18,019 nt of DNA from Dehalococcoidia bacterium (GCA_030605665.1 JAUWHW010000049.1:1-18019), one strand, 5' to 3'; shown: positions 6,696 to 15,319, counted from the first letter of the stretch. Notes: generated by a model not told the origin, from the letters alone. Numbers and translations are program-made.

Positions 6696-9119
6696 CTACC
6701 CGGCAGTCTTCGTGGCAGCGAAGCTCAAGTTGTCTTCCTGCAGGCCAACAGCTACAGCATCTCCCTCTTTGAATTCGCCCTGCAATATCTTGGTTGATAG
6801 TGGATTTTCCACATATCTTTGGATAGCCCGACGTAAGGGGCGAGCCCCGTATACTGGGTCATAGCCTCTTTTTACCAGCCAAGCCTTGGCTTCATCGCTG
6901 ACCTCAAGCTTGATATTCCGTTCAGCCAATCTCTTCTCCACCTCAGCAATGAGCAAGTCAACGATGCTTTTCAAGTGCTCCTCATCCAAAGGATGGAATA
7001 TGATGACATCGTCTATTCTGTTGAGCAACTCAGGACGAAAAGTTTGCTTCAAAGCGCTTTCTACAGTTTTCCTCATTTTCTGTTCATCAGCTTCATCTCT
7101 GCGGCCAAAGCCGATGGCTTGACGCTGGAATTCCTCAGTGCCTAAGTTGCTGGTCATAATCACCACCGTGCTCTTAAAATCCACAGTTCTGCCATGCCCG
7201 TCTGTAAGCCTCCCATCCTCTAGTAGCTGTAGCAGTATATTAAATACATCAGGATGTGCCTTCTCTACCTCATCGAAGAGAATGACTCTGTAAGGGCGGC
7301 GCCTTACTGCCTCAGTCAACTGACCGCCTTCCTCATATCCCACATAGCCAGGTGGCGCACCAACAAGCCGAGATACAGTATGTTTTTCCATATATTCCGA
7401 CATGTCTAACCTTACCATGGCATCTTCATCATCAAAGAGAAATTGTGCTAAAGCTCGAGCCAGCTCTGTCTTACCTACACCAGTAGGGCCAAGGAAAATA
7501 AAGCTGCCAATAGGACGCTTGGGATCTTTGAGTCCAGCTCGACCCCGCCGAATAGCCTCGGAGACAGCCGTTACTGCCTCTCCTTGATTTACTATCCTTT
7601 CGTGAAGCCTTTCTTCCATACGGACCAATTTGTCGCTTTCAGCCTCAAGCATTCGAGAAACAGGAATGCCCGTCCACTGAGAAACCAGTTGAGCCACATC
7701 CTCCTCATCCACCATACCATCAATTTTCTTTTCCTGTTGCCATTGAAGCTTGGCGCTATTGTATTCCTGTTCCAACCTTAACCTCCCTGCTTTCAGCTCT
7801 GCTGCCTTCTGATAGTCCCGCCGTTGTGAAGCAGCCTCTTCCTCATCACGTAGATGTTTCATTTCTCGATCCAGTTTCTTAACCTCCTCCGGAGCACTTT
7901 CCATGTCAATACGCAGCTTGCTGGCTGCTTCATCGATTAAATCCACTGCCTTATCAGGCAAAAATCTATCCGAGATATACCTCTGAGATAGCTTGGCAGC
8001 AGCTACTAAAGCAGAATCACCAATCTTTATCTTATGATGGGCTTCATATCGGGGACGAAGTCCCCTGAGCATCTCTATGGTTGTATCTACACTGGGTTCG
8101 CCAATGAAGACAGGTTGGAACCTCCTCGCCAAGGCTGCATCCTTCTCAATGCGTTTTCGATACTCATCAAGTGTAGTAGCTCCAATGCATTGGAGTTCAC
8201 CTCTAGCCAGCGCCGGCTTGAGCATATTACTGGCATCAATTGCTCCCTCAGCAGCTCCAGCCCCTACTACAGTATGAAGCTCGTCAATAAACAAGATGAC
8301 CTCTCCGCTTGCCTGGCGAATTTCGTCTAAGACCGCCTTTAACCTTTCCTCAAATTCTCCTCGGAATTTGCTTCCTGCCACTAGCGCTCCCATATCTAAG
8401 GCAATCACCCTCTTCTCTCTCAGAGAGTCGGGAACATCTCCAGCAACAATCTTCTGAGCTAAGCCCTCAGCGATGGCCGTCTTGCCTACACCAGCATCAC
8501 CAATAAGCACAGGATTATTCTTGGTGCGCCGGGAGAGTATCTGTATTACACGCTTGACTTCTTTCTCTCTGCCAATCACAGGGTCAAGTTTACCCTGATG
8601 AGCTAGCGTGCTAAGGTCATATCCATATTTTTCCAGAGAGCGATATTTACTTTCTGCATGTTGGTCAGTAACTCGATGAGCACCACGAATCTTACGCAAA
8701 GCTTGATAGATTTTTTCTTGATTAACGCCAAATTCGCCTAAAATTGCAGCAGCTTCGCCTCTGGTTTCACCAGCAATGGCAATGAGCAAATGCTCAGTGC
8801 TGACAAACTCATCTTTAAGCCTGTCAGCCTCCTGTCGAGCATCTTGCATCAGGCGAGGGATTCGTGGAGTAGCGTAAATTTGCGCTCCCTCATAAGCCAC
8901 CTTAGGAAAGCTTTCCAAGGTCCCTTCCACTCGCTTTTTCACCGCTTCAACATCCACATTTAGCTCTCGTAATATATCCTGAGTTACACCCCCTTGTCGC
9001 TCCAACAAAGCTAATAAGATGTGCTCCACGTCCCACTGATTGTGATGAAAGCGGCGAACTAGCTCTTGCGATGCCGCTAAGACCTCTTGTGCTTGTTCGG
9101 TAAATTTTTCCGGTGTCAT
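6696..9119 (-). CDS. clpC: ATP-dependent Clp protease ATPase subunit ClpC
   Basis: A Hsp100 unfoldase of 807 residues with two AAA+ modules. It has a Clp-N repeat domain (1-145), Walker A1 GDAGVGKT (207-214), Walker B1 ILFIDE (275-280), pore loop KFRGEFE (251-257), Walker A2 GPTGVGKT (544-551), Walker B2 VILFDE (612-617) and pore loop GYVGYEEGG (591-599). The middle domain is short and contains a UVR-like helix (about 425-455), which fits ClpC rather than ClpB with its long coiled coil. An IGF tripeptide at 669-671 is the ClpP-docking loop, so it should feed substrates to ClpP. ClpB is the alternative name automated annotation might give, but the M-domain and IGF argue against it. A strong GGAGG site precedes ATG 9119. 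No CIRCE or CtsR box is visible upstream. Confidence 0.93.
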   Translation of the reverse strand: MTPEKFTEQAQEVLAASQELVRRFHHNQWDVEHILLALLERQGGVTQDILRELNVDVEAVKKRVEGTLESFPKVAYEGAQIYATPRIPRLMQDARQEADRLKDEFVSTEHLLIAIAGETRGEAAAILGEFGVNQEKIYQALRKIRGAHRVTDQHAESKYRSLEKYGYDLSTLAHQGKLDPVIGREKEVKRVIQILSRRTKNNPVLIGDAGVGKTAIAEGLAQKIVAGDVPDSLREKRVIALDMGALVAGSKFRGEFEERLKAVLDEIRQASGEVILFIDELHTVVGAGAAEGAIDASNMLKPALARGELQCIGATTLDEYRKRIEKDAALARRFQPVFIGEPSVDTTIEMLRGLRPRYEAHHKIKIGDSALVAAAKLSQRYISDRFLPDKAVDLIDEAASKLRIDMESAPEEVKKLDREMKHLRDEEEAASQRRDYQKAAELKAGRLRLEQEYNSAKLQWQQEKKIDGMVDEEDVAQLVSQWTGIPVSRMLEAESDKLVRMEERLHERIVNQGEAVTAVSEAIRRGRAGLKDPKRPIGSFIFLGPTGVGKTELARALAQFLFDDEDAMVRLDMSEYMEKHTVSRLVGAPPGYVGYEEGGQLTEAVRRRPYRVILFDEVEKAHPDVFNILLQLLEDGRLTDGHGRTVDFKSTVVIMTSNLGTEEFQRQAIGFGRRDEADEQKMRKTVESALKQTFRPELLNRIDDVIIFHPLDEEHLKSIVDLLIAEVEKRLAERNIKLEVSDEAKAWLVKRGYDPVYGARPLRRAIQRYVENPLSTKILQGEFKEGDAVAVGLQEDNLSFAATKTAG

Positions 9120-9171
9120 AATTTCTATTCCTCCTTACATCCTATATGAGAATGTTTATTAACACTAAATT

Positions 9172-9232
9172 GTCACTCTGAGCGAAGCGAAGAGTCTAAA
9201 GGAGATTCTTCGCCCATAGGGCTCAGAATGAC
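9172..9232. repeat. Dispersed palindromic repeat, copy 2 (upstream of clpC)
   Basis: GTCACTCTGAG at 9172-9182 pairs imperfectly with CTCAGAATGAC at 9222-9232. Inner arms GCGAAGAG and CTTCGC also oppose one another. The core GGAGATTCTTCGCC matches the copy at 6584-6638 in the same orientation, so clpC lies between two direct copies. Confidence 0.8.
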
Positions 9233-9380
9233 AAAAAACGAAGTTCCTAAACAATCTCCTATACCTCGCTTAATTTCTTCCCTCCCTTTTATATTATAAA
9301 CTTTTTTAAGGATTTGGCATAATGCTTACTAGCTGTGCGAGCACGACCATCCAGGAAAATAGAAGAAGGTGTTTAGAAAT

Positions 9381-9428
9381 GTAGTGCGAGGCTTTAGCCT
9401 CGTGCACGACCCTAAAGGGTCGCACTAC
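9381..9428. repeat. Double-hairpin palindromic element with CTTTAG/CTAAAG loops, copy 1
   Basis: The outer arms GTAGTGCG (9381-9388) and CGCACTAC (9421-9428) are perfect inverted repeats. Inside are two perfect 6-base stems: CGAGGC-TTTA-GCCTCG (9387-9402) and CGACCC-TAAA-GGGTCG (9407-9422). The whole 48 bases can fold as a three-way junction. A relative in reverse orientation lies at 15397-15447. Confidence 0.85.
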
Positions 9429-9715
9429 GGGAATCTTGGGATGAATGGGTATTAAAACCGGATGAGGCAAGTCAAGCCTTCAATCTGGGGCAAAATTAAA
9501 CAGTGTCTACAAAAGAAGGAAGTGATGTGGATAACGATAGGAAGACAGCGACTAAGGAGAAGAAGTGGTTAACTGAGAGCCTCACTCCCAGACTTTAGCA
9601 ATTCAGTGAGCTGCTTCAAAGTTCTGGCTGCAGCTCTCCAGGCGATACGTGCTTCACAAGAATTAAACGAGTAAAGTTTTGCTATCCATGATTCAACAAC
9701 TTCACCATATAAAAG

Positions 9716-9745
9716 TTGCCAATACAGAAGTTTAAGGTCTATACT
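9716..9745 (+). promoter_or_regulatory. Candidate promoter of dnaJ
   Basis: TTGCCA (9716-9721) and TATACT (9740-9745) are each one base from consensus and are 18 bases apart. The expected start near 9752 gives a leader of about 17 bases before ATG 9769. This looks like a housekeeping sigma promoter rather than a heat-shock type. Confidence 0.65.
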
Positions 9746-9768
9746 TAGAAGATTAGGGTTAAATAGCT

Positions 9769-10848
9769 ATGCCACTAAAACGAGATTATTATGAGGTGCT
9801 GGGACTGCCTCGAAATGCCAGTGAGGAAGAAATTAAGAGGGCGTTTCGCAAGTTAGCTTTCCAGTATCATCCCGACCACAATAAGAATCCAGGGGCAGAA
9901 GATAAATTTAAGGAGATAAATGAAGCTTACCAAGTGCTTTCTGACCCTGAGAAGAGGAGTAACTACGACCACTATGGTCGAGTAGATACTAGAGAATGGC
10001 GTGGTTTTTCAGATTTCGATTTTGGCGGGCTGGGCGATATTTTTGAATCCTTCTTCGGTGGCTTTGGTGAGACTCCGTTCGCTAGAACTACCCAGCGTAC
10101 CCCACAAAAAGGTGATAGTTTGCGAACCTACCTCACCCTTTCCTTTGAGGAAGCAGTATTTGGCTGCCAGAAAGAAGTTGGAATACAGCGTATTGAGAAT
10201 TGCCCTTCGTGCTATGGCATCGGCAGCCAACGAGGCACAAATCCTCAGACCTGCCCCGATTGTCATGGCACAGGCCAGGTGAGGAAAGTGCAACGGAGCA
10301 TTTTTGGCCGCTTCAGCCACATTAGCATCTGTTCCCGCTGCGGAGGCAGCGGCACTATAATAACTAACCCCTGTTCCCAATGCCATGGAAAGGGGAAGGT
10401 AAAAGTAAAACGCAAGCTAATAGTGGATATTCCTGCAGGTGTGGACGATGGCTATCAGGTGCACCTTGATGGTGAGGGAGATGCTGGCTTATATGGAGGC
10501 ACACCTGGTGGTCTCTACATTGACCTTTCAGTGAGACCACACCATCTATTCCGCAGAGACGGAATAGATGTCCTGTATGAATTGCCCCTCAACTTCGCTC
10601 AGGCTGCACTAGGTGACGAGATAGAAGTGCCAACCTTAGATGGGGAAGCAAACCTAAAGATACCACCAAGTACCCAGAATGGAAAAGTTTTTCGCCTTAA
10701 AGGTAAGGGGGTGCCACAACTTAACAGCAGAGGAAAGGGAGACCTGCTCATCAAAGTCGTGGTAATTACACCGCAACACCTAGATAAGAAGCAGCAACAC
10801 CTTTTCGAAGAGTTAGCCAAGATATTGCCTCAAGCCAAATTACCTTAA
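9769..10848 (+). CDS. dnaJ: Chaperone DnaJ (type I J-domain protein)
   Basis: A cochaperone that stimulates the DnaK ATPase and delivers unfolded clients. At 359 residues it is a complete type I protein. The J domain (about 6-70) contains the essential HPD at 34-36. The short Gly/Phe-rich linker spans about 79-101. All four zinc motifs are intact: CPSCYGIG (145-152), CPDCHGTG (162-169), CSRCGGSG (188-195) and CSQCHGKG (202-209). Beta-sandwich client domains follow, with RGKGD near 321-325. Its usual partners dnaK and grpE are not next to it, so either they lie elsewhere or this is a second, stand-alone DnaJ. The ribosome site is weak (AGGG about 12 bases upstream). Confidence 0.95.
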   Translation: MPLKRDYYEVLGLPRNASEEEIKRAFRKLAFQYHPDHNKNPGAEDKFKEINEAYQVLSDPEKRSNYDHYGRVDTREWRGFSDFDFGGLGDIFESFFGGFGETPFARTTQRTPQKGDSLRTYLTLSFEEAVFGCQKEVGIQRIENCPSCYGIGSQRGTNPQTCPDCHGTGQVRKVQRSIFGRFSHISICSRCGGSGTIITNPCSQCHGKGKVKVKRKLIVDIPAGVDDGYQVHLDGEGDAGLYGGTPGGLYIDLSVRPHHLFRRDGIDVLYELPLNFAQAALGDEIEVPTLDGEANLKIPPSTQNGKVFRLKGKGVPQLNSRGKGDLLIKVVVITPQHLDKKQQHLFEELAKILPQAKLP

Positions 10849-11355
10849 GGCATCTATATGTGACGACATAAACACTTGCGCATAGGATATAAGGAAATTC
10901 TAAATACTAATCTCTAAACTCTAAACAAATTCAAATAAGCAAAACGAAGTAAAAGAGCAAAAGTAAAAATGCAAAATGACAAAGCAAAATTTAAAAATGA
11001 ATTCAAGAGGCGTGTTTATAGATTTGCACTGGATGTAATCGGATTTGTGGATCAGCTGTCAGCGGAGCAAACCTGAGGATTGTTAGTGACCAGCTTTTGC
11101 GAAGCACTACTAGTATTGGCGCTAACGTGATTGAGGCTCAGGCAGCCTCCTCAAGGAAGGATTATACCAATTTCTTCACTTACGCACTAAAGTCGGCAAA
11201 TGAGTGCAAGTTTTGGTTGGGACTGAGAGGAAGAAAATGAAATATTTTTGCATTTTGAACTGTAAATTTGATTTTTTTTCTTTAATTTTTGATACTGTTT
11301 AGCATTTCATGCTTAGGATTTAGGGTTTAATCTCTGTAGACTTATGCGCAACTAC
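10849..11355. other. AT-rich convergent gap dnaJ/gpsA enclosing a decayed gene
   Basis: Both edges of this 507-base gap are strongly AT-rich with reiterated CTAAA-like words on the left (10900-10925) and their complement (TTTAG-like words) on the right (about 11297-11335). An exact 11-base inverted match, AAAATGCAAAA at 10966-10976 and TTTTGCATTTT at 11246-11256, brackets the decayed four-helix-bundle gene. No terminator hairpin with a T-run is evident for either flanking gene. Confidence 0.6.
10969..11240 (+). pseudogene. Decayed four-helix-bundle protein (23S rRNA intervening-sequence / S23 family)
   Basis: The frame 10980-11240 reads without stops and contains the family core DQLLRSTTSIGAN, then EAQAASSRKDYTNFF and ALKSANECKFWL, which I recognise as the IVR/S23 four-helix-bundle family (PF05635). 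It has no start codon in frame. The likely original ATG at 10969 is out of frame by one base near 10980. Residues around 11040-11072 read as nonsense but become family-like (GFVDQLSAEQ) if shifted one base, so there is probably a compensating pair of indels there. The product also stops abruptly after the third helix, where about 30 more residues would be expected. Family members occur in 23S rRNA insertions and as free-standing genes of unclear function. Sequencing error could explain some but hardly all of these lesions. Confidence 0.8.
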
Positions 11356-12342
11356 TTAATGCGCTTTACCTAGTGAGGGTTGATCGTGGCTCTTTGTTAG
11401 CTCACTGAAATCAGCCAGTGCATCACTCACTGGAAAGCTCTCAAAAAGAACTCGATAAATAAGAGTGGTAATGGGCGCCTCTAAATTCAATTTCTGGGCT
11501 AACTGATGCACTGCCTTGGCAGTATAAACCCCCTCAGCAACCTGTGACATAGAAGCAGTTATTTCCTTCAGAGAGCGACCTTTAGCCAACTCATATCCAA
11601 CCCGATGATTGCGGCTCAAGGTGCTGGCGCAAGTGGCTATTAAATCGCCTAAACCAGCTAACCCATAAAAAGTGTTGGCCTTAGCTCCCAGGGTTACCCC
11701 CAGGGAAATAACTTCAGCCCAGCTCCAAGTGATGAAAGCAGCCTTAGCATTGTCACCCAGACCCAATCCATCGAACATCCCCGCACCTAGAGCCACGATA
11801 TTTTTTAGAGCTCCACCTAACTCCACCCCAACGACGTCATCAGTGGTAAACAGAAAAAATTTGGGCGAATTCATCAGGTCTCGTGCTCTGTCAGCCACAG
11901 TTACATCCTGCGCAGCGACCATCGAAGCAGCAGGCAAGCCCCGGGCAATTTCCTTAGCTAAATTAGGGCCAGAGAGAACACAAATCTGCTGCCTTAAAGA
12001 AGGGGCAATTTCCTCCGCCATCACCTGAGACATCCTCTTGCCGCTATCCACCTCCAACCCTTTGGCAGCGCTCATCAGTATCATAGAACTAGTTAAGTAA
12101 TTCTTGGCATGAATGACATTTTGTCTCAATTTTTGTGAGGGAACTGCCCAGATTATCAGGTCAGTCCCATCCACAGCCTCCTCGATGTAGCTGGAAAAAA
12201 AATAGCTATGTGACCTTTGATTTAATTCGCCAACCTCGCCCTCGCTGCGCACCCATAGCTTTACTGCTATCCCCTTGCTGCTCAGCAGAGCGGCTAAAGT
12301 ATTACCCCAGGTAGTGTTGCCTATGATAGTAGCTTTAGGCAT
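11356..12342 (-). CDS. gpsA: Glycerol-3-phosphate dehydrogenase [NAD(P)+]
   Basis: Reduces dihydroxyacetone phosphate to sn-glycerol-3-phosphate, the backbone for phospholipids. At 328 residues it is full length. The N-terminal Rossmann loop is IIGNTTWGN (6-14), unusual in having Thr where the second Gly of GxGxxG is expected. AVPSQ (66-70) and SGPNLAKEIARG (124-135) follow. The catalytic lysine is Lys180 in GVELGGALKN, with GLGLGDNAKAAFITW (192-206) and GLAGLGDLIATC (227-238) completing the active site. It starts 28 bases after plsY, whose enzyme consumes its product, as the last gene of argF-der-plsY-gpsA. No clear ribosome site is seen. Confidence 0.96.
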   Translation of the reverse strand: MPKATIIGNTTWGNTLAALLSSKGIAVKLWVRSEGEVGELNQRSHSYFFSSYIEEAVDGTDLIIWAVPSQKLRQNVIHAKNYLTSSMILMSAAKGLEVDSGKRMSQVMAEEIAPSLRQQICVLSGPNLAKEIARGLPAASMVAAQDVTVADRARDLMNSPKFFLFTTDDVVGVELGGALKNIVALGAGMFDGLGLGDNAKAAFITWSWAEVISLGVTLGAKANTFYGLAGLGDLIATCASTLSRNHRVGYELAKGRSLKEITASMSQVAEGVYTAKAVHQLAQKLNLEAPITTLIYRVLFESFPVSDALADFSELTKSHDQPSLGKAH

Positions 12343-12370
12343 AGTTTAAAGCTTGCTTTTTATCCCCGCT

Positions 12371-13009
12371 TCACCACAATCGGCGTTCGGTGCCTTGCTG
12401 TAGGCGCCCTACATTGTCACGATGTTGATAAACAACAAAGGCTACAGCTGCTAAGCCGTAAGCTAGATAGATAGGAGCGAAATGATGAGTAACAGTTAAG
12501 GGCACTAGCAAACACCAGACAGCTATAACAGCAAGTATAGAGCCCAGGGACATATGCCGGCTGCGTAATGTCGATATGGCTAGAACTTCAGCTCCAAATA
12601 TGGCTATTGGGGGGGAGATAGCAAGTAGTGTGCCAAAATAAGCAGTTACGCCTCTGCCACCTTTAAACTTGGCAAATACAGGCCAGTTATGTCCTGCTAT
12701 TACTGCCAGTCCAGCCATAACCTGAGCTATCTGCCAATGAAGAGATATGCCGCCGATGATCAAGAAACTGTTGCCTACAATCACTTTAGCCAGCATGACC
12801 GCTCCAGCAGCTTTACCTACGTCAAGAACTATGGTTAAAATACCAAATTTGGTCCCTACGGTTCGCATTACATTAGTGGCGCCTGTCTTGCCACTTCCAA
12901 ACTTCCTGACATCAACGCCACTTTTGAGTTTGCCTATTATCAAACCAAAGGGAATAGAGCCAAGAAGATATGCAATAATCACCACAGCAACAAACCTGGC
13001 AATTATCAT
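12371..13009 (-). CDS. plsY: Acyl-phosphate:glycerol-3-phosphate acyltransferase PlsY
   Basis: A membrane enzyme transferring an acyl group from acyl-phosphate to glycerol-3-phosphate, the first committed step of phosphatidic acid synthesis. It has 212 residues, with several hydrophobic segments. Family motifs are all present: GSIPFG (17-22), FGSGKTGATNVMRT (37-50; Lys41 replaces the usual Asn), GHNWPVFAKFKGGRGV (106-121) and HRDNVGRLQQGTE (196-208). ATG 13009 overlaps the der stop by 4 bases (ATGA), so translation is probably coupled. PlsX, which makes acyl-phosphate, is not in the window. Confidence 0.96.
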   Translation of the reverse strand: MIIARFVAVVIIAYLLGSIPFGLIIGKLKSGVDVRKFGSGKTGATNVMRTVGTKFGILTIVLDVGKAAGAVMLAKVIVGNSFLIIGGISLHWQIAQVMAGLAVIAGHNWPVFAKFKGGRGVTAYFGTLLAISPPIAIFGAEVLAISTLRSRHMSLGSILAVIAVWCLLVPLTVTHHFAPIYLAYGLAAVAFVVYQHRDNVGRLQQGTERRLW

Positions 13010-14349
13010 ATTCCCACCGCCTTTATCCTTTTATTGCTTTTGCCCCTGGCCTTAGTAAAAATTAGATGCAAAGGGGAGCCACGAAAACCAAAGTCATGAC
13101 GAAGCTTATTCTCTAAATACCTTCGGTAGGAAAAGTGAACCAACTTTGGGTCGTTAACTTGTAACACGAAAGCTGAAGGCCTGAATTCGTCCTGATAAGC
13201 TTGAGCAATACGCAACTGCCTAGAGCCCATACGGGGTGGGGGATAGCTGTTCACTGCTTGCTTGACAACCATATCAACTGCTGAGTTTGGTAAACGTTTT
13301 TGCCTTTCCCGCCACACTTGCCAGGCTAAGGGTAAAATTCCATTAATATTTTGCCTCAATTCGGCGGAGATGTAAAGAACAGGCACATAAGACATAAACT
13401 TAATCCGATACTCTATGTACCGCTTGAATTCCCTTCTCCGCTCTGGGGGAACAAGGTCCCATTTATTAACCGCCAATACCATGCCTTTGCCCACTTCTAT
13501 GATATAGCCGGCAATATGCATATCTTGGGCAGTGATAAATTCGCTAGCATCAATTAGAATTAAGGCCACATCACAGCGGTTAATAGCCTGAAGGGCACGA
13601 AGCAGGCTATAATAGTCCACCCCAGCACCAACATGGCCGCGTCGCTTGATGCCAGCAGTATCAATGAGTAATGCGTTCTTATCATCCCAATGGACCATAG
13701 CATCAAGGGTATCACGAGTAGTCCCTGGAGCCTCATGAACAATAGCTCTCTCATTTCCTAGCAGCGCGTTTAACAAAGTTGACTTACCCACATTGGGTCG
13801 TCCCACAATAGCTAGTTTAGCCTCTTCTGGCTCTGCAAGGCTAATGGTTGATGGAGGAAGAGAAGATAGCACAGTATCCATCAGTTCATCTATCCCCCGG
13901 TTATGATAGGCACTAATAGCTATGGGTGTGCTGATACCCAGTGGGTAAAAATCAGCTACCAGATTTGCCTGGTTAGCAGAGTCCACCTTATTTACTGCTA
14001 AGACCACAGGCTTATTGGTAGCACGTAGTATATCAGCTATTTCTCCATCAGCGGGAATAAGCCCTTCTTTAGCATCGGTAAGGAAAATAATGGCATCTGC
14101 TTGGTTAACAGCCACTTCTACCTGTTGCTTAACCATTTCACCTAAATTTGTCTGTGGTTTCGCTTGCCAGCCACCAGTATCAACCAAGGTTAGCTCCCTT
14201 CCATGACACGAGGCGGAAGCAAAAACACGGTCTCGGGTAATCTCTGGTAAATCGCCAACCACGGCTAACCTCTTACCCGCCAGGCGGTTAAGCAAAGTGG
14301 ATTTACCCACATTAGTCCTGCCTACAATAGCTACGATTGGTTTTGTCAT
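13006..14349 (-). CDS. der: Ribosome biogenesis GTPase Der (EngA)
   Basis: A tandem GTPase needed for 50S subunit assembly. The 447 residues contain two complete G domains and a C-terminal KH-like domain. Domain 1 has GRTNVGKST (10-18), DTGG (57-60) and NKVD (120-123). Domain 2 has GRPNVGKST (183-191), DTAG (230-233) and NKWD (295-298). The KH-like end has the typical FRGSPLHLIF. The ATG directly abuts the argF stop (TAA then ATG), with GGAGG about 12 bases upstream inside argF. It overlaps plsY by 4 bases. Nothing is missing. Confidence 0.97.
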   Translation of the reverse strand: MTKPIVAIVGRTNVGKSTLLNRLAGKRLAVVGDLPEITRDRVFASASCHGRELTLVDTGGWQAKPQTNLGEMVKQQVEVAVNQADAIIFLTDAKEGLIPADGEIADILRATNKPVVLAVNKVDSANQANLVADFYPLGISTPIAISAYHNRGIDELMDTVLSSLPPSTISLAEPEEAKLAIVGRPNVGKSTLLNALLGNERAIVHEAPGTTRDTLDAMVHWDDKNALLIDTAGIKRRGHVGAGVDYYSLLRALQAINRCDVALILIDASEFITAQDMHIAGYIIEVGKGMVLAVNKWDLVPPERRREFKRYIEYRIKFMSYVPVLYISAELRQNINGILPLAWQVWRERQKRLPNSAVDMVVKQAVNSYPPPRMGSRQLRIAQAYQDEFRPSAFVLQVNDPKLVHFSYRRYLENKLRHDFGFRGSPLHLIFTKARGKSNKRIKAVGI

Positions 14350-15282
14350 TTACTTGCTACCCTCCGTATTGGTTTGCAGAAGCATCTTGGCTAGCAACGC
14401 TTTTTGTAGGTGAAGCCTATTTTCTGCTTGGTCGAAGACTATTGACATTGGGTCATGTAATAACCCAACAGAAATCTCCTCACCATGATGAGCTGGTAAA
14501 GGATGCATAAACAAAGCATCTCCCTTAGCTGAAGATAATAACTTCTCATCTACCTGATAACTAGAAAAGGCAAGACGCCGTTTTTCTGCTTCAGCTTCCT
14601 GCCCCATGCTAGTCCACACATCGGTATACACTATATCGGCGTCTTTGGCTGCCTCACCAGGCTTGGCTAGTAGCTGAATTTGGCTGCCACTGGAAGTAGC
14701 CAGTTCTCGGCCTTGGTCTAATACCGCCTTCTTGATTTCATAACCGGGTGGGGAAGCAATGCAGAAATTCATTCCTGTAAGTGAGGCAGCAAGGAGCAAG
14801 CTGTGAGCCACATTATTGCCGTCGCCAATGAAGGCCAAAGTTAAACCAGCAAGTTTGCCTTTCTTTTCATATATGGTGAGGAGGTCGGAAAGTGCCTGGC
14901 AGGGGTGTTCCAAATCGGAAAGTGCATTAATTACCGGCACGGATGAATGCTCAGCCAGAATGAGCAAGGTCTGGTGAGAAAAGGTGCGGGCGGTGATACC
15001 ATCAACATAGCGGCTGAGCACCCGCCCTACATCGGGAATTGCTTCCCGCCTGCCCAAGCCTACCTCATCTGGAGAGAGATAGATGGCAAGTCCACCTAGC
15101 TGGTGCATGGCTATTTCGAAGCTAACCCTGGTACGCAAGGAAGGTTTCTCAAAGAGGAGCGCTAGGGTTTTCCCTGAGAGAAGGGATTGTATGCCCTTTT
15201 GCTTCATAACCAAGGCTTGACCTATGAGCTGCTCAATTTCCTTGCGGCTAAGGTCGGATACCGAGAGTAAATCCTTCTTCAT
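14350..15282 (-). CDS. argF: Ornithine carbamoyltransferase
   Basis: Makes citrulline from ornithine and carbamoyl phosphate in arginine synthesis. At 310 residues it is full length. The carbamoyl-phosphate loop is SLRTR (48-52), followed by HPCQALSD (126-133) and the ornithine-side DVWTSMGQE (221-229). In the last motif most ornithine carbamoyltransferases have HCLP with a Cys near ornithine. Here it reads HPLPAHHGEE (260-269), with Pro in place of the Cys and His in place of the usual Arg. Aspartate carbamoyltransferase has HPLP, but SMG, the length and the HHGEE context still favour ornithine (or a close analogue) as substrate. It is the first gene of argF-der-plsY-gpsA and appears leaderless (no ribosome site before ATG 15282). 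Confidence 0.9.
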   Translation of the reverse strand: MKKDLLSVSDLSRKEIEQLIGQALVMKQKGIQSLLSGKTLALLFEKPSLRTRVSFEIAMHQLGGLAIYLSPDEVGLGRREAIPDVGRVLSRYVDGITARTFSHQTLLILAEHSSVPVINALSDLEHPCQALSDLLTIYEKKGKLAGLTLAFIGDGNNVAHSLLLAASLTGMNFCIASPPGYEIKKAVLDQGRELATSSGSQIQLLAKPGEAAKDADIVYTDVWTSMGQEAEAEKRRLAFSSYQVDEKLLSSAKGDALFMHPLPAHHGEEISVGLLHDPMSIVFDQAENRLHLQKALLAKMLLQTNTEGSK

Positions 15283-15290
15283 GTGAGTTT

Positions 15291-15319
15291 AGTATACCAT
15301 GCCCATAGAATATTGTAAT
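15291..15319 (-). promoter_or_regulatory. Candidate promoter of the argF operon
   Basis: On the minus strand ATTACA (15314-15319) and TATACT (15291-15296) are 17 bases apart, with TG one base before the -10 box (extended -10). A start 7 bases on would be A15284, only 2 bases before ATG 15282, so the mRNA should be leaderless or nearly so. No arginine-repressor operator was recognised. Confidence 0.6.

Larger units (their letters stand above)
9120..9768. other. Divergent clpC/dnaJ intergenic region rich in repeats
   Basis: This 649-base gap holds the clpC ribosome site, the palindromic repeat at 9172-9232, the double hairpin at 9381-9428 and the dnaJ promoter at 9716-9745. Between 9430 and 9700 I see no gene I can support. 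A minus-strand open frame (9569-9766) lacks an ATG and any family resemblance. No heat-shock operator such as CIRCE (TTAGCACTC/GAGTGCTAA) is present. Confidence 0.7.

Noticed and set aside
6696..9119. Calling this gene clpB
   Set aside because: The middle domain is too short for ClpB's coiled coil, carries a UVR-like helix, and an IGF ClpP-docking loop is present.
9569..9766. Minus-strand open frame of 65 codons overlapping the dnaJ promoter
   Set aside because: It has no ATG or ribosome site and no family resemblance, and it covers a well-formed promoter of the opposite strand. The codons look fairly protein-like (an Arg/Ala/Leu-rich helix), so a remnant is possible, but I cannot support a gene.
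9120..9768. CIRCE or CtsR heat-shock operator between clpC and dnaJ
   Set aside because: I looked for TTAGCACTC/GAGTGCTAA and AGGTCAAA-type heptads and found neither. The inverted repeats present belong to dispersed repeat families.
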